DNA of 5,129 bases from Conexibacter sp. (GCA_025964055.1 JAOPZP010000525.1:1-5129), one strand, 5' to 3'; positions 1 to 5,129 are shown, counted from the stretch's first letter. Translations and numbers: made by a program. Notes: generated from the sequence alone by a model not told the origin.

Positions 1-193
1 CGGCAGCGAACAGACGCCCGGAGCGACCGCCGGCAACCTCTGCATCTACCTGACCACCGAAACCAACCTCGATGCGACGGCGCCGCTGACGGCGGAACCC
101 AACACGAGGCTGGGAATCGGCCTCGTCGCCAAAGCCAAAGAAGCGACGAAACCGTTCGCCGCGGTCGGCCAGTGGGCGGTGACCGCTCCCTAG
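1..193 (+). CDS. C-terminal end of an unrecognised, possibly secreted protein (partial)
   Basis: An open frame enters from the left edge (first whole codon at base 2) and ends at TAG 191-193, giving 63 residues ending GQWAVTAP. The piece is rich in Thr, Ala and Gly, with one Cys in NLCIYLTTE, alternating hydrophobic residues that suggest beta strands, and a Gly/Trp-containing end. This resembles the C-terminal beta-rich tails of surface or secreted hypothetical proteins in actinobacteria, but no family can be named and no catalytic motif is visible. All four Glu codons are GAA and all three Lys codons are AAA, unlike the GAG/AAG-rich genes to its right. It converges on leuB with 7 bases between stop codons and no clear terminator. 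The stop and reading frame are well supported; function is unknown. Confidence 0.6.
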   Translation, partial: GSEQTPGATAGNLCIYLTTETNLDATAPLTAEPNTRLGIGLVAKAKEATKPFAAVGQWAVTAP

Positions 194-200
194 CACCGCG

Positions 201-1307
201 TCAGGAGGCGAGAGCCTCGATCACCGCGGTGGTCATCTCCGCGGTGCCGACCTCGACCTCCGGGGGGACGTCCGCCATCGGCGGCGGTGCCAGCGTCCCT
301 CCGGCCAGGTCGGGGGTCCTCATCCCGTCTTCCAGCACCTCGTCGACGGCCCGTTCGATGCGCTCGGCGTCCTCGGGGCGGCCGAGGCCGTGGCGCAGCA
401 TCAGCGCCACCGAGAGGAAGGTCGCCAGCGGGTTGGCGATGCCTTTGCCGGCGATGTCGGGGGCCGAGCCGTGGACCGGCTCGAAGAGGCCGGGGTCGCC
501 CGCGGCGCCGAGGCTGGCGGAGGGCAGCATTCCGAGGCTCCCGGTCAGCATCGCCGCCTCGTCGCTGAGGATGTCGCCGAAGAGGTTCTCGGCGACGACG
601 ACGTCGAAGTCGGCCGGGTGCGAGACCAGCTGCATCGCCGCGTTGTCGACCAGCAGGTGTTCGAGGTGGACGTCGTCGTAGTCGGCGGCGACGCCGGTGA
701 CGACCTCGCGCCAGAGCCGTGAGGTCTCCATCACGTTGGCCTTGTCGACCGAGGTGACCTTGGCGCGGCGGCCGGAGGCGGCGGCGCGACGGCGCGCCGC
801 CTCGAAGGCGGTGCGGGCGATGCGCTCGACCTCGGCGCGGGTGTAGGTGCAGGTGTCATAGGCGGAGTCGGGTTCGCGGCCCGACTTGCCGAAGTAGATG
901 CCGCCGGTGAGCTCGCGGACGACCAGCAGGTCGGTGCCCTCGATGATGTCGCGGCGCAGCGGGCTGGCGTCGTAGAGCGCCGGGACCGGCCGGACCGGGC
1001 GGAGGTTGGCGTAGAGCCCGAGGCCCTTGCGCAGACCGAGCAGGCCCTGCTCGGGGCGCGGCTGGGCGGGGTCGGTCGTGTCCCACTTCGGACCGCCGAC
1101 GGCGGCGAGCAGGACCGCGTCCGCGGTGCGGCACGCGGCGAGGACCTCGTCGGTCAGCGCGGTGCCGTGGGCGTCGATGGAGGCGCCGCCGAAGACGTGC
1201 TCCTCGATCTCGACGTCGGGCACGAAGGCGCGCAGGAGCTCGACGGCAGGGGCCAGGATCTCGGGCCCGATGCCGTCCCCAGGGAGGGTGACGATCTTGG
1301 TGGACAT
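201..1307 (-). CDS. leuB: 3-isopropylmalate dehydrogenase
   Basis: LeuB (EC 1.1.1.85) oxidises and decarboxylates (2R,3S)-3-isopropylmalate with NAD+ to 4-methyl-2-oxopentanoate, a cytosolic step of leucine synthesis. From the ATG at 1307 it has 368 residues, about the usual 350-370. Visible motifs are LPGDGIGPE (8-16), substrate arginines R93, R103 and R131 (the last in RELTGGIYFG), Y138, K189 in DKANVMETSR, D221 in LVDNAAMQL, D245 and D249 in NLFGDILSDEAA, and the nucleotide-binding stretch EPVHGSAPDIAGKGIANP (276-293). All expected catalytic and metal residues are present, so it should be active. A Pro-rich piece (about 339-350) precedes the final helix. The ATG is chosen because MSTKIVTLPGDGIGPE is the normal family N-terminus, but it has no Shine-Dalgarno and sits 2 bases after a strong hairpin. 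A GTG at 1343 (380 residues) has GAGG 8 bases upstream (1352-1355) and is a real alternative; a GTG at 1379 is less likely. Confidence 0.96.
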   Translation of the reverse strand: MSTKIVTLPGDGIGPEILAPAVELLRAFVPDVEIEEHVFGGASIDAHGTALTDEVLAACRTADAVLLAAVGGPKWDTTDPAQPRPEQGLLGLRKGLGLYANLRPVRPVPALYDASPLRRDIIEGTDLLVVRELTGGIYFGKSGREPDSAYDTCTYTRAEVERIARTAFEAARRRAAASGRRAKVTSVDKANVMETSRLWREVVTGVAADYDDVHLEHLLVDNAAMQLVSHPADFDVVVAENLFGDILSDEAAMLTGSLGMLPSASLGAAGDPGLFEPVHGSAPDIAGKGIANPLATFLSVALMLRHGLGRPEDAERIERAVDEVLEDGMRTPDLAGGTLAPPPMADVPPEVEVGTAEMTTAVIEALAS

Positions 1308-1309
1308 GC

Positions 1310-1341
1310 GGGGCGGGACGGTATACGAACCGTCCCGCCCC
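1310..1341. repeat. Perfect 13-bp inverted repeat between protease stop and leuB ATG
   Basis: GGGGCGGGACGGT (1310-1322) and ACCGTCCCGCCCC (1329-1341) are exact reverse complements around a 6-base loop, ATACGA on the plus strand. In minus-strand RNA this forms a very stable GC-rich stem ending 2 bases before the leuB AUG and starting 21 bases after the protease stop. No U-run follows on either strand, so it is not a classical intrinsic terminator. It could end or stabilise the protease transcript, block leuB ribosome loading, or be a DNA-binding site. The minus strand also holds TACCGT (1318-1323), a TAnnnT-type -10 candidate that would put a transcription start only a few bases before the ATG. 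The structure is certain and its role is not. Confidence 0.85.
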
Positions 1342-1362
1342 ACCCGTTCTGCCTCAGTCAGA

Positions 1363-2163
1363 TCAGAACGGGAGCCCACCCTTGAACGGCTCGGTGCCGT
1401 TCACGAGCGTCAGGTCGGCGAACCCGTGGGCCCGCGCGTAGGCGATCTCCTTGCCGATGTCGCCGACGCCGTTGGAGGCCGCCAGCGGTGCGATCGCCAC
1501 CGTGCTGAGGACGCCGAGGGCCTCGCCCTTGGCGTTGAGGAACGCGCTGCCGGAGTCACCGGGGATGCCCGGCGTGAGCGTGTAGAGCGTGTAGGACCAG
1601 CCGCCGGGGGTGACCTCGACGACCTTGCCGCGCTTGGGGCTCAGCTGCGTGACGCCGCCGCGCAGCGACGAGTTGCCGTAGCTGTAGACGTCGCCCAGCG
1701 CCGTCTCGGTGCCCACGCCGCTCGGCCCGCCCCACTTCGGGATCGACGGGTTGGTCAGCGCGACGTCGGCCGGATCCAGCTTGATGAGCGCCAGGTCGTT
1801 GTACTGGCAGGTCTCGGAGTCGGCCTCGCCACCGGACTGCATGGTGATCCACGAGTTGTAGGCCATCGTGCCGGGCTTGGTCGCGCCGGTCACCTGCACC
1901 GGGGTGCCGACCGGCAGCGAGGCCGCCGTGCAGCCGTTGGTGTCGGTGGCCGCGCCGGTGCCCGAGCAGTGGGCGGCCTGGCCGAGGTACGTGGCTCCAC
2001 CGCTCGTGAAGACGAAGTTGGCCGTGCACTGCGCGCCTTCGGTGAAGACCTGCACGCCGGGATGGACGGGGGCCGTCGCCGCGGGCGCCCACGCGGATGC
2101 TGCGCTCGGCGTCAGGGCCAGTGCGGCGAGGACGGTGACCCCCGCCAGGATGCGTCGGTTCAT
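1363..2163 (-). CDS. Secreted chymotrypsin-fold (S1-like) serine protease
   Basis: This is a 266-residue exported serine peptidase of the trypsin/chymotrypsin fold. Residues 1-24 form a Sec signal peptide: positive MNRR, a hydrophobic Ala/Leu/Val core and cleavage predicted after SAASA. The catalytic triad is visible as H65 in GQAAHC, D123 in YNDLALIKLD and S204 in GIPGDSGSAF. C46 and C66 are placed like the disulphide bracketing the active-site His; C78 and C119 may form a second one, as expected for an extracellular protein. No propeptide, C-terminal anchor or binding domain is evident, and the substrate cannot be told from sequence. The ATG at 2163 is chosen because AGGAGGAG lies 8 bases upstream and the signal peptide begins there. 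It sits between leuD (105 bases upstream) and leuB (55 bases downstream), all on one strand, yet has no evident link to leucine synthesis. No convincing promoter of its own was found, so it may be read from the leuCD transcript. Confidence 0.9.
   Translation of the reverse strand: MNRRILAGVTVLAALALTPSAASAWAPAATAPVHPGVQVFTEGAQCTANFVFTSGGATYLGQAAHCSGTGAATDTNGCTAASLPVGTPVQVTGATKPGTMAYNSWITMQSGGEADSETCQYNDLALIKLDPADVALTNPSIPKWGGPSGVGTETALGDVYSYGNSSLRGGVTQLSPKRGKVVEVTPGGWSYTLYTLTPGIPGDSGSAFLNAKGEALGVLSTVAIAPLAASNGVGDIGKEIAYARAHGFADLTLVNGTEPFKGGLPF
2092..2163 (-). other. Signal peptide of the secreted protease
   Basis: The first 24 codons encode a short basic n-region (MNRR), a hydrophobic core (ILAGVTVLAALAL) and a small-residue c-region ending ASA before WAPAA, matching the A-x-A signal peptidase I rule. 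There is no twin-arginine plus FLK pattern and no lipobox Cys, so Sec export with release from the membrane is expected. The exact cleavage site is a prediction. Confidence 0.8.
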
Positions 2164-2171
2164 CAGGTGCT

Positions 2172-2179
2172 CTCCTCCT
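2172..2179 (-). promoter_or_regulatory. Strong Shine-Dalgarno for the protease
   Basis: The minus strand reads AGGAGGAG, 8 bases before the ATG at 2163. This is the strongest ribosome-binding site in the window. It fixes the protease start at 2163 rather than the upstream TTG at 2244, and shows the gene can be translated independently of leuD. Confidence 0.85.
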
Positions 2180-2223
2180 GTGTCGGGACGGGACAGGAGC
2201 AGCAAACGCCGCGCGGCGCCAGA

Positions 2224-2246
2224 ACTTGCGGTCGCCGACCGCAAGT
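2224..2246. repeat. Perfect 10-bp inverted repeat downstream of leuD (possible terminator)
   Basis: ACTTGCGGTC (2224-2233) and GACCGCAAGT (2237-2246) are exact reverse complements around a 3-base loop. The repeat starts 22 bases past the leuD stop on the minus strand and precedes the protease ribosome-binding site. Only a weak U-containing stretch (AAGUUCU) follows in minus-strand RNA, so a full intrinsic terminator is doubtful. It could be a partial terminator separating leuCD from the protease, an mRNA 3' stabiliser or a protein-binding site. Confidence 0.6.
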
Positions 2247-2268
2247 CCCCGGTCAGGCCATCGAACGC

Positions 2269-2847
2269 CTAGATGGCGAGCGCCGTGGTGACCGGCCCGG
2301 AGCGCTCGAGGTCGCGCTCGTAGGCGTCGATCGCGTCGCCCTGCTTCAGCGTCAGCGCGATGTCGTCGAGGCCCTCGAGCAGGCGGTGCTTGATCTCGGG
2401 GTCGATCTCGAAGCGCGCGGTGTGCAGCCCGCCGGCGCCCTCCCAGCGGACCTCCTGGGCGGCGAGGTCGACCTGGCAGGAGCCGGCCTGCGCGATCGCC
2501 GCGCACTCCTCGGTCGTCAGCTGCACCGGCAGCATGCCGATCTTGGTGCAGTTGGACCGGAAGATGTCGGCGAAGCTCGACGCGATGACCACGCGGAAGC
2601 CGTAGTCCTCGAGCGCCCACGGCGCGTGCTCGCGGCTGGAGCCGCAGCCGAAGTTGCGCCCGGTGACCAGCACCTGGTTGACCGGCAGGTCCCAGCCCGG
2701 CTCCTTGGCCCAGTCGTAGAACAGGAACTCGCCGAAGCCGGTGCGCTCCACCCGCTTGAGGAACTGCTTGGGGATGATCTGGTCGGTGTCGACGTCGTCG
2801 CGCATCAGGACCGAGACCGGCCCCGTGATCGTCTCGATGGCGTTCAT
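2269..2847 (-). CDS. leuD: 3-isopropylmalate dehydratase small subunit
   Basis: LeuD is the small (swivel-domain) subunit of isopropylmalate isomerase (EC 4.2.1.33). With LeuC it converts 2-isopropylmalate to 3-isopropylmalate in the cytosol. The 192 residues match the usual bacterial length of about 190-200. Family marks are MRDDVDTDQIIPKQFLKR (15-32), the signature GCGSSREHAPWAL (67-79) whose Ser/Arg residues contact substrate, and FADIFRSNCTKIGMLPVQL (92-110). No key residue is missing. The start ATG at 2847 gives the normal N-terminus. The gene begins 6 bases after the leuC stop with only weak GGA-type complementarity upstream, which suggests translational coupling to leuC and matched subunit amounts. 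A 105-base gap with a perfect inverted repeat follows its stop. Confidence 0.97.
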   Translation of the reverse strand: MNAIETITGPVSVLMRDDVDTDQIIPKQFLKRVERTGFGEFLFYDWAKEPGWDLPVNQVLVTGRNFGCGSSREHAPWALEDYGFRVVIASSFADIFRSNCTKIGMLPVQLTTEECAAIAQAGSCQVDLAAQEVRWEGAGGLHTARFEIDPEIKHRLLEGLDDIALTLKQGDAIDAYERDLERSGPVTTALAI

Positions 2848-2853
2848 GATGAT

Positions 2854-4200
2854 CTAGTTCCAGTTCCGGATGTCGACGAAGCGGCCCTCGATGGCGGCCG
2901 CGGCGGCCATCTCGGGGCTGACGAGGTGCGTGCGGCCGCCCGCGCCCTGGCGGCCCTCGAAGTTGCGGTTCGAGGTCGAGGCGCAGCGCTCGCCGGGCTC
3001 GAGCTTGTCGGGGTTCATCGCCAGGCACATCGAGCAGCCCGCGCCGCGCCAGTCGAAGCCGGCGGCGGTGAAGATGGCGTCCAGGCCCTCGGCCTCGGCC
3101 TGGGCCTTGACCTGCACCGACCCCGGGACGACCATGGCGTACACGTCGCCGCTGACCTTCTTGCCCTCGACGATCCGGGCGGCGGCGCGCAGGTCGCCGA
3201 TGCGCGAGTTGGTGCACGAGCCGATGAACACGCGGTCGAGCTTGATCTCCTCGATCGGCGTCCCGGCCTCCAGGCCCATGTAGACCAGCGCGCGCTCCTC
3301 GCCGTCGCTGGACGGCGTCGGCACCGACGCCGTCACGGGCGCGACCTGCGCCGGGTTGGTGCCCCAGCTGACCATCGGGCTGATCGCCGACGCGTCGACG
3401 ACGATCTCCTTGTCGAAGGTCGCGCCGTCCTCGGTGTAGAGCTCGGTCCACGCGGGATCGACCTCGGCCCCGTGGTCGCGGACCCACGCGAACGTCGTCT
3501 CGTCGGGGGCGATCATGCCCGCGCGTCCGCCGCCCTCGATCGTCATGTTGCACACGGTCATGCGCCCCTCCATCGAGAGGTTCTGGACCGCCGGGCCGGA
3601 GAACTCCACGACGTGGCCGGCGGCGCCGTCGACGCCCATCTGCCCGATCGTGGCCAGGATGAGGTCCTTGGCGGTGACGCCGCGGCCGAGCTCGCCCTCG
3701 TAGTGGATGCGCATCGACTTGGGCTTGTTCTGGACCAGGCACTGCGTGGCGAGGACGTGCTCGACCTCGCTGGTGCCGATGCCGAAGGCCAGCGCGCCGA
3801 ACGCGCCGTGCGTGGCGGTGTGGCTGTCGCCGCAGACGATCGTCATGCCGGGCTGCGTCAGGCCCAGCTCCGGGCCGATGACGTGCACGATGCCCTGGTG
3901 CTCGGAGCCCAGCGAGTGGATCGGGATCCCGAACTCCGCGCAGTTGCGCTCCAGCGTCTCGACCTGCGTGCGACTGAGCACGTCCTTGATGCGCGCCGCG
4001 ATCGGCGTGCCGTCGGTGGGCACGTTGTGGTCGGCGGTCGCCACCGTGCGGTCGGGCCGGCGCACCGGGCGACCGGCGAGGCGCAGGCCGTCGAAGGCCT
4101 GCGGGCTGGTCACCTCGTGGACGAGGTGCAGGTCGATGTAGATGAGCCCGGAGGCGACTTCGTGCGCCTCCCAGATCTTGTCGAACAGGGACTTCGGCAT
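2854..4200 (-). CDS. leuC: 3-isopropylmalate dehydratase large subunit
   Basis: LeuC is the iron-sulphur large subunit of isopropylmalate isomerase, an aconitase-superfamily enzyme that acts with LeuD in leucine synthesis. The 448 residues are slightly shorter than the roughly 466 of E. coli LeuC, mainly from a shortened middle region around 240-260. Matches run the whole length: LVHEVTSPQAFDGLR (26-40), DHNVPT (57-62), HQGIVHVIGPE (101-111), CGDSHTATHGAFGALAFGIG (123-142), MEGRMTVCNMTIE (210-222) and APDETTF (231-237). The [4Fe-4S] ligands are C329 in GSCTNSR and C389 and C392 in GCSMCLAMN; the substrate-binding tail NRNFEGRQG (411-419) is intact. Start ATG 4200 has AAGGA 7 bases upstream, overlapping the stop of the regulator gene. 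It lies 10 bases after that gene and 6 bases before leuD, so co-transcription is likely. No truncation is seen. Confidence 0.98.
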   Translation of the reverse strand: MPKSLFDKIWEAHEVASGLIYIDLHLVHEVTSPQAFDGLRLAGRPVRRPDRTVATADHNVPTDGTPIAARIKDVLSRTQVETLERNCAEFGIPIHSLGSEHQGIVHVIGPELGLTQPGMTIVCGDSHTATHGAFGALAFGIGTSEVEHVLATQCLVQNKPKSMRIHYEGELGRGVTAKDLILATIGQMGVDGAAGHVVEFSGPAVQNLSMEGRMTVCNMTIEGGGRAGMIAPDETTFAWVRDHGAEVDPAWTELYTEDGATFDKEIVVDASAISPMVSWGTNPAQVAPVTASVPTPSSDGEERALVYMGLEAGTPIEEIKLDRVFIGSCTNSRIGDLRAAARIVEGKKVSGDVYAMVVPGSVQVKAQAEAEGLDAIFTAAGFDWRGAGCSMCLAMNPDKLEPGERCASTSNRNFEGRQGAGGRTHLVSPEMAAAAAIEGRFVDIRNWN

Positions 4201-4207
4201 GTGATGG

Positions 4208-4212
4208 TCCTT
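4208..4212 (-). promoter_or_regulatory. Ribosome-binding site of leuC overlapping the regulator stop codon
   Basis: The minus strand reads TAAGGA followed by 7 bases and then ATG. AAGGA is the Shine-Dalgarno of leuC and its first two A's belong to the TAA stop (4211-4213) of the upstream regulator. This overlap fixes the leuC start at 4200 and supports translational coupling between regulator and leuC. Confidence 0.8.
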
Positions 4213-4798
4213 AACTCCTGCGCAGGCCGGCGCTGACGACTGCGAGCAGCACGGCCTCGCCGGGTCCGGGGTTCTCGAAGCGGTGCGCCAGGTCGGCGTC
4301 GAAGGTCACGGTGTCGCCCGCGAAGAGCTCGTGGCGGCTGCCGTCGATGGCGAGCGTGACCGTGCCGGTCTCCACGACGGCGATCTCACGGCTGCCGGGC
4401 TCGTGCATTGGCGGGTCGCCCTCGCCCCCGGTCGCGGCGCCGGGCGCCAGGACGTGGCGGCTGAGCTCGGCCCGCTGGCCGGGCAGCGGCGGCGTGAGGA
4501 TCTCGAAGGCGTGGCCGGCGGCGCCGCCGCCCCGGCGGCGCTCGGCGCAGCGCACGACGCTGACCGAGCTCTCCTCGTCGAGGCGCAGCAGCTGGCTGAG
4601 GCGCAGCTCGAGGCCGGCGGCGATGCGGCTGGCGACGGCGAGCGTCGGGCTGGTCTCACCGCGCTCGACCTGGGAGAGCATCGGGGCGCTGACGCCGCTG
4701 CGTTCCGCGAGGTCGCGCAAGGAGAGGTCCATCGCCTCGCGCAGCGCGCGGACACGGGGACCGATGTGGATCTGGTCGAGCTGGTCGGCGACGGCCAT
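4211..4798 (-). CDS. XRE-family HTH regulator with C-terminal cupin domain, probable leucine-operon regulator
   Basis: This 195-residue DNA-binding regulator has two domains. Residues about 13-68 form an XRE/Cro-type helix-turn-helix: VRALREAMDLSLRDLAERSG, then the recognition helix in VSAPMLSQVERGETSPTL. Residues about 110-190 form a cupin barrel with H132 in PPMHEPGSREIAVVETG, GDTVTF (161-166), H172 and N176 in AHRFENPG. P130 occupies the place of the first His of the HxH motif, so metal binding may be weak or absent; many cupin regulators are like this. Cupin-fused XRE proteins usually sense small molecules. As the first gene of the leu operon it is inferred to control leuCD, with leucine or an isopropylmalate as possible ligand; this is not shown by sequence. 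The ATG at 4798 lacks a Shine-Dalgarno. A palindrome at 4809-4824 covering a -10-like TAACGT suggests autoregulation and a very short leader. Confidence 0.9.
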   Translation of the reverse strand: MAVADQLDQIHIGPRVRALREAMDLSLRDLAERSGVSAPMLSQVERGETSPTLAVASRIAAGLELRLSQLLRLDEESSVSVVRCAERRRGGGAAGHAFEILTPPLPGQRAELSRHVLAPGAATGGEGDPPMHEPGSREIAVVETGTVTLAIDGSRHELFAGDTVTFDADLAHRFENPGPGEAVLLAVVSAGLRRS

Positions 4799-4808
4799 GC
4801 GAGGGCGC

Positions 4809-4824
4809 GTACGTTATCACGTAC
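4809..4824. promoter_or_regulatory. Perfect 16-bp palindrome overlapping a -10-like box: candidate operator/promoter of the regulator-leuCD operon
   Basis: GTACGT (4809-4814), TATC, ACGTAC (4819-4824) is a perfect dyad 10 bases upstream of the regulator ATG. On the minus strand it contains TAACGT (4811-4816), fitting the actinobacterial TAnnnT -10 pattern; transcription from it would begin about 5 bases before the ATG, which fits the missing Shine-Dalgarno. No good -35 is seen at 17-18 bp. A dimeric XRE protein binding here would block its own promoter. The palindrome is certain; operator and promoter roles are inferred. Confidence 0.55.
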
Positions 4825-4875
4825 AAGTGTCTGCTGGCCAGGGCGGGCGTCGGTCGCGCGCCGTTCAGGGGTGGC

Positions 4876-4881
4876 TAGCCT
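4876..4881 (+). promoter_or_regulatory. Possible -10 element of a leaderless patatin transcript
   Basis: TAGCCT fits TAnnnT and ends 7 bases before the ATG at 4889, the spacing expected when transcription starts at the A of the ATG. No Shine-Dalgarno is present upstream, as usual for leaderless genes, which are common in actinobacteria. No clear -35 is seen. The 90-base divergent region therefore appears to hold both this promoter and the one facing the regulator. Confidence 0.45.
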
Positions 4882-4888
4882 GGCGCCG

Positions 4889-5129
4889 ATGACGCCCGCC
4901 GCGTTCCTGCGACCCGACGTGCTCGTCCTGGCCGGCGGTGGCATCGTCGGCGAGGCATGGATGCACGGCGTGCTGGCCGGCATCGAGGACGGCGCGGGCG
5001 TCGACCTGCGCGAGACCGAGGCGTTCGTGGGCACGTCGGCCGGATCGATCGTCGCCGCGCGGCTGGCGGCCGGCCGGCGCCCGCGGCGGGCCGGTGACGG
5101 CGGCGGCGCGCCGTTTGCGAGCCCGCCGG
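4889..5129 (+). CDS. Patatin-like phospholipase/acyl hydrolase (5' part only)
   Basis: The first 80 residues of a patatin-family serine acyl hydrolase are visible before the window ends. DVLVLAGGGIVGEAWMHGVL (10-29) holds the Gly-rich oxyanion loop GGGxxG and the following helix. FVGTSAGSIVAARLAAGR carries the nucleophile motif GxSxG (GTSAG, Ser57). The second catalytic residue, an Asp in a DG(A/G) motif, would lie beyond the edge. The family cleaves acyl chains from phospholipids or other lipids, usually in the cytosol or at the membrane; no signal peptide is seen. After the nucleophile helix comes a Pro/Gly/Arg-rich low-complexity stretch (from about residue 63), probably a flexible loop. 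It is transcribed divergently from the regulator with 90 bases between starts. Whether it shares regulation with the leucine genes is unknown. The family assignment rests on the two motifs at the right spacing. Confidence 0.85.
   Translation, partial: MTPAAFLRPDVLVLAGGGIVGEAWMHGVLAGIEDGAGVDLRETEAFVGTSAGSIVAARLAAGRRPRRAGDGGGAPFASPP

Noticed and set aside
174..188. GCGGT-G-ACCGC dyad at the end of the left-edge gene as a terminator
   Set aside because: The loop would be one base, the arms are short, it lies inside the coding sequence and no T-run follows.
2207..2218. CGCCGCGCGGCG palindrome upstream of the protease
   Set aside because: It is pure GC, short and has no loop; such strings are common by chance at this GC content.
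2164..2244. Upstream TTG start adding 27 residues to the protease
   Set aside because: It would place residues before a well-formed signal peptide, begins inside the inverted repeat, and ignores the strong AGGAGGAG placed 8 bases before ATG 2163.
1556..3742. A 728-codon minus-strand open frame overlapping leuC, leuD and the protease
   Set aside because: It is an out-of-frame shadow across three real genes, is Arg/Gly/His-rich and shows no recognisable motif.
1027..4236. A very long plus-strand open frame (about 1069 codons) opposite the protease, leuD and leuC
   Set aside because: It is antisense to three strongly supported genes, its translation is a low-complexity Arg/Ala/Gly/Asp/Val mix with no domain, and such frames arise in GC-rich DNA because stop codons are rare opposite GC3-rich genes.
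4799..4888. Leucine attenuator leader peptide or T-box upstream of the operon
   Set aside because: Only 90 bases separate the divergent starts; there is no run of Leu codons, no terminator-antiterminator pair and no room for a T-box.
4306..5034. A 242-codon minus-strand frame spanning the regulator, the divergent intergenic region and the patatin start
   Set aside because: It is out of frame with the XRE-cupin gene, antisense to the patatin gene, and made of Ser/Ala/Arg/Pro low complexity.

Overview
The window is GC-rich, with G/C in almost every third codon position of the main genes, and reads as a high-GC actinobacterial chromosome. Three things fit that: TAnnnT-type -10 hexamers close to start codons, a short Ala-rich Sec signal peptide, and the regulator-leuC-leuD arrangement. 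The style of the patatin protein and of the secreted-protein tail at the left edge suggests Thermoleophilia/Solirubrobacterales, but that is an impression and was not tested.

Layout from left to right. Bases 1-193 (+) are the last 63 codons of an unrecognised protein. It meets leuB tail to tail with 7 bases between the stop codons. Everything from 201 to 4798 is on the minus strand. In transcription order this is a cupin-containing XRE regulator (4211-4798), leuC (2854-4200), leuD (2269-2847), a secreted chymotrypsin-fold serine protease (1363-2163) and leuB (201-1307). A patatin-like phospholipase diverges from the regulator at 4889 and runs off the right edge. No stretch longer than about 105 bases lacks a gene.

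How the genes fit together. LeuC and LeuD form isopropylmalate isomerase and LeuB is 3-isopropylmalate dehydrogenase, so the window holds the middle two steps of leucine synthesis; leuA is not here. The regulator is 10 bases from leuC and the leuC ribosome-binding site overlaps its stop codon; leuC and leuD are 6 bases apart. This looks like one operon headed by its own regulator. A perfect 16-bp palindrome just upstream of the regulator covers a possible -10 element and is the best candidate operator.

The odd gene is the exported protease between leuD and leuB. Perfect inverted repeats flank it: 10-bp arms after leuD, and 13-bp arms in the 55 bases between the protease stop and the leuB ATG. 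The second makes the leuB start and its expression uncertain. No CRISPR array, tRNA, rRNA, insertion sequence or clearly new defence or mobile system is visible. The points worth following are the regulator-led leucine operon, the inserted protease and the hairpin at leuB.
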